Shown here one piece after another: positions 24,288-35,568 of a DNA stretch of 64,000 nt. The notes under the pieces were generated by a model. It was given only the letters and a program-made list of their open reading frames with translations. It searched no databases and was not told the DNA's origin. This DNA comes from Artocarpus heterophyllus. Taxonomy: Eukaryota; Streptophyta; Magnoliopsida; Rosales; Moraceae. Position numbers and translations under genes: made by a program. The stretch is taken from assembly GCA_025403435.1 (NCBI GenBank), contig CM046345.1, positions 12,156,235-12,220,234 of the forward strand, written 5' to 3'. The stretch's first letter is position 1. Every line of letters starts with the position of its first letter.

Positions 24288-25902
24288 CTAAGTAAGTAAA
24301 TATGGCATATCTTGTATCTCCATAGCCTCCACATGCCTCTCGAAAACTCTCGCAGTTAGTAACTTCGTGAATAGATCAACTAAATTGTCCTTAGATGCGA
24401 TTTCACATACAGCAACACGCTCGTCCTCAATGAAGTCCTTTATCACACGATACTTCCAATAAATAAGCTTGCTCTTCTTGTAAAATCTTGATTTCTTAGC
24501 ATTAGCTATCGTTGTAGTGTTATCACAATACAGCGACACCACCTTATCCATACTAGGAACTATCTTAACATCCCTAAAGAAATTGTCGAGCCACACTGCT
24601 TCTTTCGAAGCATCACTAGCTGCCACATACTTGGCCTCCATCTTTGAATCCGAAGTGTAATCTTGCTTGACACTTCTTTAAACAATAGCACTATTGCCTA
24701 AAGTAAACACAAAATCAGAAGTCGATCTTCTCGAATCCAAACAGGATTAAAAATCAGAATCAGTGACTCCTAGATGTGTAAGATTCTCACATGAATACAC
24801 AAGCATATACCCTCAAGTCCTTCCCAGGTACTTGAAAATATGCTTGACTGAAACTTAGTGGTTTGGTCCTAGATCTGACTAAAATTGACTTACTCTCCTA
24901 ACCGCATAATAAATGTCTAGTCATGTGCACAAACTACCCACTGCCTAAGCATAAGACACCTTCTTCATGCATTCTCTTTATTCATCATACTTTGGTAAGT
25001 CTTTCTTAAAAAGAGTAATTTTAGACCTAGATAGTTGCCCACCTTTCTTGAAATTCTGCACTGCATACCTCTCAAGAATTTTATCCATATAGGCTACTTA
25101 GGATAAACCTATCATTTTGTTCTTCCTATCTTGAAAGATTTGGATGCCGCGAACAAAATTAGCTTCACCTAAGTCCTTTATGTGAAACTGCTTAGTCAAT
25201 TATAATTTGACCAATGACAATGCCCCGTCATTGCCAATTAATAGAATGTCATCTACATAGAGCAATAGAAAAACCACCTTCTCATCCTTAATGTGTTAGT
25301 AAACACATAGTTCATCCATGTTTTGTTCGAACCCATAAGTCCTGATCACTTGATCAAATCTTATGTTCCAAGAATGAGAATCCTACTTAAGTCCATAAAT
25401 TAACTTTAACAGATTACAGACCTTACCCTCTTGATCCCTTAGCCTTGAACCCGTCTGGTCGCACTATATATACAAACTCATTAAGATAGCCATTTAGAAA
25501 GGCTTTCTTAACATCCATATGCCAAATCTCATAGTCGAGAACGACAGCTATGGATAAGAGAATACGGGTGGACTTAACTATGGCTACAGGCAAAAAGGTT
25601 TCCTCGTAATCGATTCCTTCCTCTTGTGTGTATCCTTTAGCTACTAGTCTTGTCGTATAGGTTTTGACCTTTCCATCTGCAGCTTTCTTTCTCTTATAGA
25701 TCCACTTACACCTTATGGGTTATACTGGTTTGGGAAAATCCATAAGTTCCCAAACCCGATTAGTCTCCATAGACTTCATCTCAGTGTTCACGGCTTTTGT
25801 CTAGAGCATTGAATCAACATCCTCCATAGTCTCTACATAAGTGTAAGAATTCCTGTCATATTCAACTAGTTCAGCCAATTAGGCTTTACCATTGAGCATA
25901 TA
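24288..25902 (-). pseudogene. Copia-2 RT-RNase H remnant
   Basis: The 24288-24641 part translates to a copia RNase H end (MEAKYVAASDASKEAVWLDNF, LYCDNTTTIANAKKSRFYKKSK, FERHVEAMEIQDMPYLLT). From 24642 to 25902 the sequence follows the Copia-1 RT (3796 to about 5040) with many stops and indels. It is cut off at 25902, where the gypsy LTR starts, at the point equivalent to about 3796 of Copia-1. Confidence 0.8.
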
Positions 25903-26203
25903 TGTAACGCCCCTTTTTCAGACTTCACAGATGTTGTTACATTCATACATTACATACTTATTAATTTATTTTAGATAAACTTTAAGTACAAAACTTATAT
26001 GAAACTTTAATTGTAAAAGTAGTTAAGGAAAATGTAACCAGGATCCATACATACATTTTTTTTTACAACATTCATTAACTTAATCCATAATTTAATTTCA
26101 CATTAATATTAATCATAAACTTGCTTTACTAGAATAAATATACCAAATTGTAAAATCAAAATTTATAAAACATCACATCATTTAAAAGTTACTTGCTCCC
26201 ACA

Positions 26204-26398
26204 GTTTGGTAGGATGAACTTGGGACTTCGGCAGGCCGAACATGGTCGGCAGGCCGGAAGTCGTTAACCGGCAGGCCGGCAGAGGCTCTGCAAATCAGGG
26301 TTTGAAAACTTTTAAAAATTGGCAGGCTGAAAAAGATATCGGCGGGCTGAACCTTCTTCCATCTTCATGCCGACTAACGATGTTCGGCAGGCGGACAT
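26204..26398 (+). repeat. Motif cluster near the end of the Gypsy-2 3' LTR
   Basis: About eight copies in GGCAGGCCG orientation on the plus strand (TTCGGCAGGCCGAAC, GTCGGCAGGCCGGAAG, ACCGGCAGGCCGGCAG, TTGGCAGGCTGAAA, ATCGGCGGGCTGAAC, GTTCGGCAGGCGGAC). The homologous cluster in the 5' LTR is at 34081-34273. Confidence 0.75.
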
Positions 26399-28525
26399 AG
26401 CCAAAATCCTTTAGAAAGCTTAATTTGTAAAACCCTTCAACTTTCAAATTAAGGAAGATCACATTCTTAAAATGACAAAATAGAATAATGAAACATAGTT
26501 CTTATATTCTTTAAACTTATCAACCAAAATGTAAAAACTTGATTTAAATCATATAAACTTTCTTCTTGGCGTTCTTCCGGTTACAATTCATCGTACTTTA
26601 CTCACACGCCATTCCATATCCTCCGCCTAGTCCATGACTTTCTTACCCTTATCTGCAACATGACATAAATTTGAATAAGCTAAAGCTTAGTAAGTACACA
26701 TAATTCTCACAATTTAAAAACATTTCATAAACATCATCATCATCATCATAGCATAATAGTGCATTAAGCACATTTTCATAGAAACATATCTTTTATTACT
26801 TGACCATATTCAAATTTATTCCATTTTATCTTAAGGTCCCAAGTGTTGCACCATAATCATCATTGTAGGCGCGCCGTCATGAGAGGAGAATGGTAGCTAA
26901 TCCTAAACCAAACATGACATGATAACATATCTTATCATAACATTGGTGTGCAATACTTATTAGGTGATACATATAGATATATAACTTTCATGCTTTGAAA
27001 TTGCCATAAACAAACATGCTTAACTTTAAATCATGAAAATCTTTCGTATGAAATCCTTTAAGGAAGTCATTATAAAATCATTATAAATATCATCATGAAC
27101 ATAACATCAAACCTTTTAAAACACATTATGTTGCAAGTGAGAATGTACTTACCTTAGAAGCTAGCTTACTTAACCTTATAAGAATTTGTGACGACGTCGC
27201 GGTCTCGATGTGCTCGTTCCTTTGCGTGTTCATGCCATTTATTTATTTAAAAATACAATTAATACTTATTATCATAATAACATCCATTTATATTACATCA
27301 CATATACATTCATCTCGTACAAACATAATTCATAACAAGCATCCATAACCTTAATCATAAAAACATATCATACATATCAAACATGAAATCTGCCAGAAAT
27401 AGAAAGGCAGTGAATAATCTTGTGAAAACATTTTCTAACAATTAAAACACATATATTTTAAATTTTAAAATTCATTCTAACATCTTATTATCACACATTA
27501 CAATATCATAAAAATTATTTCATCATTAATAAAATTATTTAAACATATAGAATATCACATAAAACAAAAGTCCAATAATAATATTGTTAAAACAGTTTCT
27601 TGACCTAATCTCAATAAAAATTACATAATACATAATTTTCTCATCAACTCCTTACCAAACTTTGCAGCCCATAACATAACACATACATGAACATTCTTGC
27701 CAAATTTCGTGAGAAAAACAAACACATTTACCCCTTGAACAAAAATTACATTTTCATGCATCATAGTCAAACAACAATATTTTACTGTAAGTAGTAGAAG
27801 ATAGAAAATTCATAACTTATCATAAAAATATCGAAATAACGTGAAATTTGGAGAAACATCACATAACATATACATGAATAACATATTAAAAATTCAGAGC
27901 AAACGGAATTTTGTAGAGAAAGACATGGCAGTCGAATTAAGGAGAAGAAATACATTTCTGAAACACCAAAAGAAATCTTTACCTTAAACAAATTTCTTCA
28001 CAAAACTCCTTCAATTCAACCAACGAAACTATCAATTTTTTTTTTCAATTATTTGCAGAGAATTTTTGAGAGAAAGAAGGAATAGAAATCGTGGAAAAGA
28101 GAAGAAGAAGAGATGAATAAGAGAAACGTTTAAGAATGAATGAGAGAGAAGATGTGAGAGGAAGAGAGATAGAGAAAAAGAACGATAATAAAAAAATTTA
28201 ACGTAATGAGCATAACGTAAAAAGGAGAGTCAAAACATTTCATTAAGTCAGAAATTTCCTGACTAAGATTGAGACTAATTGCGTGGAGAATGGAGAGAAA
28301 AGAGGAAAAGTCAAACAAATCATCTCATCTTACCATATTTTGCCTTCTAAAAATAGGAAATCATATCAATCAATACCAATCAAAGAAAAGTCAATGATTT
28401 TATTTCCTTAAATGAAGAAATTAATCCATACATATGTCAATTAATCACAATAAACCACCCATTTAACGTAATCATCTCAACCATAAATTTGGAGAGATTT
28501 CTACTGACTGCTTGTCAGCTGTCAT

Positions 28526-28652
28526 CGACCTGCCGACTGCACAGTTCGGCCTGTCAATTCCATGAAGTCCGGCCTGCCGATGGTTTCTATCGGCCTGTCG
28601 ATCCCTAACAGGCTATTCGGCCTGTCGAACTTGAATGTCCGGCCTGACGAAC
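28526..28652 (-). repeat. Motif cluster near the start of the Gypsy-2 3' LTR
   Basis: About six copies reading CGGCCTGCC on the plus strand (GTTCGGCCTGTCAATT, GTCCGGCCTGCCGATGG, ATCGGCCTGTCGATC, TTCGGCCTGTCGAAC, GTCCGGCCTGACGAAC). The orientation is opposite to the cluster at the other end of the same LTR. Confidence 0.72.
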
Positions 28653-28976
28653 TGTCCTTAAAATGTAATATATCATAGCATTCATAAATAAACATACATT
28701 GTAACTAACATGAACACTTGAGCACATCGATTCCATGCGATCGTCACCTGTCATAACACTTAGAATAAATAGTTAGTAACATTAAGATCATAAATCATAA
28801 CATATAACATAAATTATTAATAAAATTTACTTAACATCGTTACTAACTTAACATGACCCGTTACATCAAAATTGATGGGTGTTACAATTCTCCCCACCTT
28901 ATAAAAGTTTCATTCTCGAAACTCAGAATAATTGCGGATACTTAGATCTTATTTCATCTTCACGTTCCCATGTAGC

Positions 28977-29990
28977 TTATTCAACTTGATGATTTTGCCA
29001 TAACACCTTGACCAATGGAATTTCTTTATTCCTCAAGGTCTTGGTTTTCCGATCAAGTATCTCTACTGGCTTTTCTTCATGACTTAAGTCTTTTCGTATC
29101 TCGATCACTTGTGGCTCAATCACATGCATAGGGTCCGAGACATATTTCTTGAGCATGGAGACATGAAACACATCGTGTATTGCGGACATTTCTCAAGGCA
29201 ACTTCAGCTGATAAGCTACTTTGCCTATACGCTTCACAATTTCATAGGGACCAACGAATCTTGGGCCTAACTTGCTTTTCTTCCCAAACCTCATAACTCC
29301 TTTCATTGGTGCAACTTTCAAAAACACATATTCGCCTACGGTGAATTCTAAGGGTCTTCTTCTCTTGTCAGCATAACTCTTCTGACGGCTTTGAGCATTT
29401 TTTATTCTTTTTCTTATCAACTTTATCATCTCAGAAGTTTCGTTAAAAAAATTAGTTCTTTCAGCGTCGACGCTTTCCATCAACTTCTTCTCACCAGCTT
29501 CGTGCCAATATATAGGCGACCTGCATTTTCGCCCATACAGAGCTTTATAAGGTGCCATCCCAATTGTCGCCTGGAAGCTGTTGTTCTAAGCAAACTCCGC
29601 TAATGGCAACATTTTACACCAGCTGGTCTTAAAATTGAGAGAACAAACCCGTAGCATATCTTCTAAAATCAAGTTCATCCTCTCCGTTTGGTCGTCTGTC
29701 TGAGGATGAAAAGCTATACTGAAATGTAGCCTGGTTTCCATAGCAGTCTGTACACTCTTCCAAAACTTAGATGTGAACCTGCCATCACGATCTGAGATGA
29801 TTGACTTGGGAATTCCATAAAGTCATACAATCTCTTTGACATAGAGTTTCGCTAACCGTTCCATAGAGTAAGTGATCTTAATGGGAATGAAATGCGCCGT
29901 CTTAGTCAGTCGATCCACAACTACCCAAATTGCATCATAAGCGTTCATAGTTCTAGGCAAACTGGTAATAAAATCCATTGCTATATCTTC
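28977..29990 (-). pseudogene. Gypsy-2 integrase core and chromodomain-like end
   Basis: In element order, 29990-29560 is the degraded integrase catalytic core, with no long open frame. 29558-29193 has MAPYKALYGRKCRSPIYW and KSYADKRRRPLEFTVGEYVFLKV, typical of the gypsy integrase C-terminus. 29189-28977 has HDVFHVSMLKKY and LRNKEIPLVKVLW, the start of the chromodomain-like tail that directs chromovirus insertion. Stops separate these pieces. Confidence 0.8.
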
Positions 29991-30590
29991 TCATTTCCGT
30001 TTCGGTATCTGGATAGACTGTAAATCACCACCAGGTCTCTGGTGTTCAGCTTTAACTTGCTGACATGTCAAACATTTCTTTGGATACAAAGCAACATCAC
30101 GTTTCATTCCAAACCACCAGAAGTTACCCCTTAGATCATTATACATCTTTGTTGCACCTAGATGAATAGAGTAAGGAGTGTCATGAATTTCAGTCAAGAT
30201 CTTTTCCTTTAAGCCATCAACATTGGGAACACATAAGCGGTCCTTGAGGTACAAAGTTTCGTCATCCACAATACGAAACTCTTGACATTTTCCTTCTTTC
30301 ATTTCCTGCTTAATCCTTACAAGACTTACATCTTCATCTTGTTTTCTCTGAATTTCATCATACATCGTCGGAGCAATGGTGAGAGCTGACAGCTGGCTTG
30401 CTATAAGTTCTAAACCGAAGTCTAGAATTTTCTTTCTCAAAGGTTGAGACATTGCTTGCATTGACATTAATGTGGCAACTGACTTCCTACTTAGAGCATC
30501 AGCCACTCGGTTAGCTTTTCCAGGATGATAAAGGATTTCACAATTGTAATCCTTTACCAACTCTAGCCATCTTCGTTGTCTCATGTTCAA
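29991..30590 (-). pseudogene. Gypsy-2 RNase H end and integrase zinc domain
   Basis: Open frame of 199 codons covering the end of RNase H ([34 protein letters not shown]) and the integrase HHCC zinc domain (IHLGATKMYNDLRGNFWW, CLTCQQVKAEHQ). A single stop around 30591-30596 separates it from the RT frame. Confidence 0.85.
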
Positions 30591-30596
30591 GTCTCT

Positions 30597-31964
30597 TTAC
30601 GTGAAGAAGTATTTCAGACTTTGATGATCAGTGAAGATCTTACATTGGACCCCATATAAATAGTGTCTCCATATTTTTAACGCAAAAACGACTGCTGCTA
30701 ACTCGAGATCATGAGTAGGATAGTTCTTTTCGTAATCCTTCAGTTGCCTTGACGCATAAGCAATCACCCTTTCATTTTGCATTAAAACAGCTCCGAGGCC
30801 TATCTTGGATGCATCACTATAAATTACAAACCCATCATTTCCTTTAGGAATAGCCAATACTGGAGCCGTCGTTAGCCTCTTCTTCAGTTCTTGAAAACTC
30901 TTCTCATAAGCATATGTCCATTCATACTTCTTTCCCCTGCGAGTTAGATTCGTGAGTGGAGCTGCTATCTTGGATAAATCTTCTATGAATCTCCGATAAT
31001 AACCTGCTAGACCCAAGAAGCTCCTTATCTCGCTTGCGTTCGTCGGTTGCTTCCAATTGAGAACAGCTTCTACTTTGGCAGGGTCCACCATAATCCCATC
31101 TTTGGATATAACATGCCCCAAGAAGGATACTCTGTCAAGCCAAAACTCGCATTTGGAGAACTTTGCATGCAACTGGTGTCTTCTTAAAGTCTCCAGCACA
31201 ATCCTTAAATGCTCCACATGTTCTTCTTGATTCTTTGAGTAGACAAGAATATCATCGATAAATACAACAACAAATTTATCAAGGAAATCCTTGAATACCT
31301 GATTCATCAAATCCATAAAAGCTGTTGGTGCATTCGTCAAACCAAAAGGCATAACCATAAATTCATAGTGACCATACCTCGATCTAAAGGCTATCTTAGG
31401 AATATCTCCTTCTTTAATCTTCAACTGATGATATCCCGATTGTAGATCAATCTTTGAGAACACAGATGCACCCTTAAGCTGATCAAACAAATCATCGATT
31501 CGAGGCAATGGGTACTTGTTCTTGATCGTCACCTTATTCAGCTCTCTATAGTCGATGCAGAGTCTCATAGTACCATCCTTCTTCCTTGCAAACAAGACTG
31601 GAGCTCCCCATGGTGAGTGACTCGGCCTGATGAATCCTTTGTCGAGTAGCTCTTTTAATTGCGTGTGAAGCTCCTTAAACTCTGCCAGGGCCATTCTGTA
31701 AGGCGCCTTTGATATTGGATCGGTGCCAGGAGCGAGCTCGATCTCGAATTCGACTTCTCTTTCTGGTGGTAGACTTGTTAGATCATCAGGAAACACTTCT
31801 ACATATTCATGAACTACAGGTACATCTTTAATTCTTATTTTTTCTTCTTGGCTTTTGTCTACAATGTTCACCAGATAGCCCATGCAGCTACTTGCTAATA
31901 ACTTCCTTGCTTTCATTGCGGATAATAACATGCTGGGTTTCTTTCTGGACTTGCCAACATACAC
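30597..31964 (-). pseudogene. Gypsy-2 reverse transcriptase-RNase H
   Basis: 455-codon open frame with an intact-looking RT core: [54 protein letters not shown], the catalytic [12 protein letters not shown] box with both Asp residues kept, and FLGHVIS. The RNase H start follows ([49 protein letters not shown]). This is the best-preserved part of the element, but stops on both sides prevent a full polyprotein. Confidence 0.88.
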
Positions 31965-32155
31965 GAACTTTTGATCACCTTCAAGATGGAAGATTACTTT
32001 TCATTTTCGGCATTCAATAGAAGCATTGTACTTGCTTAAGAAATCCATCCCAAGAATCATATTGTAATCATACATGTCGATCACAATGAGGTCGACGAAA
32101 AGTTTCCTATCAGAAATCCATAGGGGTACTGAACGCAGACAATGCGTAGATAATA

Positions 32156-33565
32156 TCACTTCCCCAGAGTGTAGTGTCGTAGTGTCGTAGTGAATCCTTG
32201 TCTCATAGGCTCTAAACGAACCTCTAACTTCTTAGCAAATGACGTAGATACAAAAAAATATGTAGCACCCATATCAAAGAGAACATAAACATCATTAGAT
32301 AAACTTGTTATCTGACCTGTGACCACATTGGAGGCTTCAACAGCCACTTGTTCCTTCGTCATGGCATAGATTCGGGCATTCGTTAGTGGGGCTTCAAGTC
32401 TCCCTTGACTGATAAGTGGCCCTTCAAGGGAAGCTTGCATATGCTGGAGCTGGGCTTGAGGAGGAGCTATCTGAGGGGCATTGGCGTTCATCAGTTTGGG
32501 ATAGTTCTTGACAAAATGGTCTTCACGCCCACAAATAAAACATTGGTTTGTTCCCAAACAGCATTCCCTTGGATGTTTCTTTCCACATTTAGCACATGGT
32601 TGAAACCGCCTGTTATTATTTTTGGGCTAACCATCATTATGCCTCTTGTTGTCTTGGCCCTGCTGGTTTTGGGGATTGCCCTTCCTCTTGTTATTCCTCC
32701 AGTTCTGGTTATTGTCGTTGCTGTTGTTGCTGTTGTTGTTGTTCCTGTATGGAGGGCGGTTCTGGTTGTTTGCATTATTGGCTTGTTGGCCCGACTGAGG
32801 CTGGTTCCTTCTTAGTTTGGACAAGTGGAATTCCGCACGTTGGGCTCTCATGACAACCTGCTCTTGAGTCCTAGGTGGACTTGCCCCATCAACGATAGCA
32901 GCAATTTCAGGCCTCAGCACCTTGATCAGCCTTCTGACCCTTTCATTTTCATCCATAACCATTCTTGGACATAGATGGGCTAGCTGGTCAAACTTTGTCA
33001 CAACATCTGTGACTGACATATCCCCCTGGTGCAAGCTCTCGAACTCCTCACAATGCTTCCTTGTAATGTTCATATGGAAGAACTTCGTGTTGAACTCAAG
33101 AACAAAGTCAGCCCATGTCATTTCGTCAACATTCATGCTCATTTCTATGCCATCCCACCAAATTATGGCCTCCATGGTGAGACAGTATGATGCACAGAGA
33201 ACCTTCTCGTTGTCAGTGAAGCCCATGAGTCTAAGGGTGGCCTCAATCATCTTCAACTATCCTTGGGTGACTAACGGATCCTTAGAGCCTTCGAAATCTG
33301 CTGGCTTAACTCTCTTCCATCTGACCAGTAGGGGTTCCTGATTAACCGCTCTGGGTTCAGCAACAGGAGCTGGAACTTCATTAACTGGTGGCTGCGGAGG
33401 AGGAAGAGGCACGTCATTGCCTCGTCGTTCATCATTCTGGCCGTTGGCCCTTAACGCAGCAATTTCTCTTCTTTGATCCTCCAACTGCCTTTGCAGCTCA
33501 GGAATCATCGTCATAAGTCTTTCGTTGGTCTGGGTGCGTGTTTGCATTCTTCTGTGGCCGTCCAT
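32156..33565 (-). pseudogene. Gypsy-2 gag and protease remnant
   Basis: 33565-33257 is the gag N-terminus with a coiled-coil-like LQRQLEDQRREIAALRANG stretch. 33256-32627 is the retrotransposon gag domain (TMEAIIWWDGIEM, HCEEFESLHQGDMSV). 32557-32156 carries the zinc knuckle CFICGREDHFVKNYP, whose last Cys is Tyr, and a protease site reading DMGA instead of D-S/T-G-A. A stop splits gag at 33257 and a frame change lies near 32560-32630. An Asn-rich tract occupies about 32690-32770. Confidence 0.82.
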
Positions 33566-33762
33566 CGTTAATTTCCTAAAAGAATTAGGAACTTAGAAAT
33601 AATCTTCTAATATGAGACAGGTTTTCACTACTAGAACATTAATCATTAAACATCTAAACCTTAATCTTATCATCATACTTGCATCAAAACATCTAACTTT
33701 AAAACATACTTACTTGGAGGACTTGGACTGACGTGTGGCAATATGAATTATAATCAAAAATT

Positions 33763-33776
33763 TGCTCTGATACCAA
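33763..33776 (-). promoter_or_regulatory. Gypsy-2 primer-binding site
   Basis: Element-strand TTGGTATCAGAGCA, complementary to the 3' end of initiator Met tRNA, 4 bp inside the end of the 5' LTR at 33781. Confidence 0.8.
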
Positions 33777-33780
33777 AGCC

Positions 33781-34304
33781 TGTAACGTCCTTTTTCAGAC
33801 GTCACAGATGTCGTTACATTCATACATTACATACTTATTTATTTATTTTAGATAAACTTTAAGTACAAAACTTATATGAAACTTTAATTGTAAACGTAGT
33901 TAAGGAAAACGTAACCATGATTCATACATACATTTTTTTTTACAACATTCATTAACTTAATCCATAATTTAATTTCACATTAATATTAACCATAAACTTG
34001 CTTTACTAAAGTAAATATACCAAATTCTAAAATCAAAATTTATAAAACATCACATCATTTAAAAGTTACTTGCTCCCACAGTTCGGGAGGCCGAACTTGG
34101 GCCTTTGGTAGGCCGAACATGGTCGGTAGATCGAAAGTCGTCAACCGGCAGGCCGGCAGAGGCTCTACAAATCAGGGTTTGAAAACTTTTAAAGATCGAC
34201 AGGCCGAAAAAGAGATTGGCAGGCCGAACCTTCTTCCATCAGCATGTCGACCATCGATGTTCGGCAGGCCGACAGAGCCAAAATCCTTTAGAAAGCTTAA
34301 TTTT
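33781..34304 (-). mobile_element. Gypsy-2 5' LTR, truncated
   Basis: Only the last 524 bp of the 5' LTR remain. It matches 25903-26427 of the 3' LTR closely, up to CTTAATTT, and then switches within a few bases to Copia-2 leader sequence. About 2.46 kb of LTR is missing. Confidence 0.85.
34081..34273 (+). repeat. Motif cluster, Gypsy-2 5' LTR
   Basis: Homologous to 26204-26398, with about eight copies (TTCGGGAGGCCGAAC, TTTGGTAGGCCGAAC, ACCGGCAGGCCGGC, GACAGGCCGAAA, TTGGCAGGCCGAAC, TTCGGCAGGCCGACAG). Confidence 0.75.
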
Positions 34305-34308
34305 ATTT

Positions 34309-35568
34309 ATGATTTACAATCATAACCTAGGGGTGCACAATAATAAATCATGCTAAAATGAATTATCCCTTTAGAGATCCAACCCGATACATGATGAAAT
34401 TCTTTCCTAAGAGTCAGAACCACAATGTGCTACCTACGGACTAACGATGGAGGCCGTAGGTCCTCTTTTCGAAAATCTTCTCTCTCTCAATATTTTGAAA
34501 ACTAAGGTTTTATGTTAACATGCATGAACAATTTTTAATAAGCGGCACTTTCTATTCTACATAACATGTTATCAACATACATGGCAAATCATATTATAAT
34601 GCAAACAAGCAAAGTAACATGCAAAGCTACAAGTAAAATAATAATAAACAACCGTAATATTAAGTTTCCATCCTAGAGAAAAGAAAATAAAGATTACAAA
34701 AGATTATCGATTCTTCATCTTATGTCTTCAAGTTATATCCTTCTTCATGTGGTATCTATCTTCAAGTGTTCAACCCCTCATAGATCAAATGCCTTATTTT
34801 TTTGGTCATCATAAAATTTCATGTTCCTCAGAATTTTCTTTAAAATAAAATCAAAACTGCACCAAAAAAAGCACGTTCTCTGAAAACACGCAGCTCTCTA
34901 TCGGCCTGTCGGTCATCTACCATCGATCTGTCGAACTTGAGAGTTCGGCATGTTGCTAAATCTGACAGAATTCTATCTCGCGGACGGCCTATCGAACGGG
35001 AAGTTTGGCTTACCATTCTATGACCATCGACTTGCCAAACCTGAGGGTTCGGCCTACCGACTGAGCTAAATTCACGTTTTTTTAGAAATCAAATTTTAAG
35101 CAGTTTTCAAATTTTCAACAATTCAAAAACATAAAAATTTTAGAAACTCAGAAAAAACAATTGAAGCTCTATCATCTTATCTTCTAGATTTGTCTTCACT
35201 TCTAATGATTATTTAATTACAAAATTTTTACAAATTTAAAATTAAAATAATAATTCCTAGACAGTGATGATAGACCTCCATCTAATTACATGAGCAACCT
35301 AAATACACATTCTAACCTCTAAGGAACCATAACTAGCACAAATTAATTAATTAATTAAGAATTAAATAATAGTTTAATCAACAACAATTAATTAATAAAC
35401 ATTCACCATATAATCTCATAACAATATTTAATTACATAAAAACTTAGAGTGCCAACTCTATAAAAAAGTTAAATTCAAGTATAGGAGAGAACAAGATCAC
35501 ATCTTCTATATATATAGCATGATTACAAACTCATAAATTTACGTAAAAAACCTGGCTCTAATACCAAT
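34309..35568 (-). mobile_element. Copia-2 leader with primer site and motif cluster
   Basis: Untranslated leader homologous to 1 to about 1160 of Copia-1. The primer-binding site TTGGTATTAGAGCCAGG (35551-35567, minus strand) follows the LTR end directly. A motif cluster at 34901-35064 reads CGGCCTGTCG on the plus strand (TCGGCCTGTCGG, GATCTGTCGAAC, TTCGGCCTACCGAC), which is GGCAGGCC in element orientation, as in Copia-1. Confidence 0.8.

Larger units (their letters stand above)
25903..28886 (-). mobile_element. Gypsy-2 3' LTR
   Basis: 2,984 bp; in element orientation it starts TGTAACACCCATCAA and ends GGGCGTTACA. The polypurine tract GGTGGGGAGAAT lies just upstream (28887-28900 on the plus strand). 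It has motif clusters of opposite orientation near its two ends (26204-26398 and 28526-28652). The AT-rich ORFs at 27782-28318 are not genes. Confidence 0.85.
25903..34304 (-). mobile_element. Gypsy-2, chromodomain gypsy element with truncated 5' LTR
   Basis: Ty3/gypsy element on the minus strand: truncated 5' LTR (33781-34304), primer site, gag, protease, RT-RNase H, integrase, chromodomain-like end and full 3' LTR (25903-28886). The domain order PR-RT-RH-INT and the C-terminal LRNKEIPLVKVLW block place it with plant chromoviruses (Tekay/Del-like; clade is inference). It lies inside Copia-2. No target duplication can be tested because its upstream end is deleted. Confidence 0.87.
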
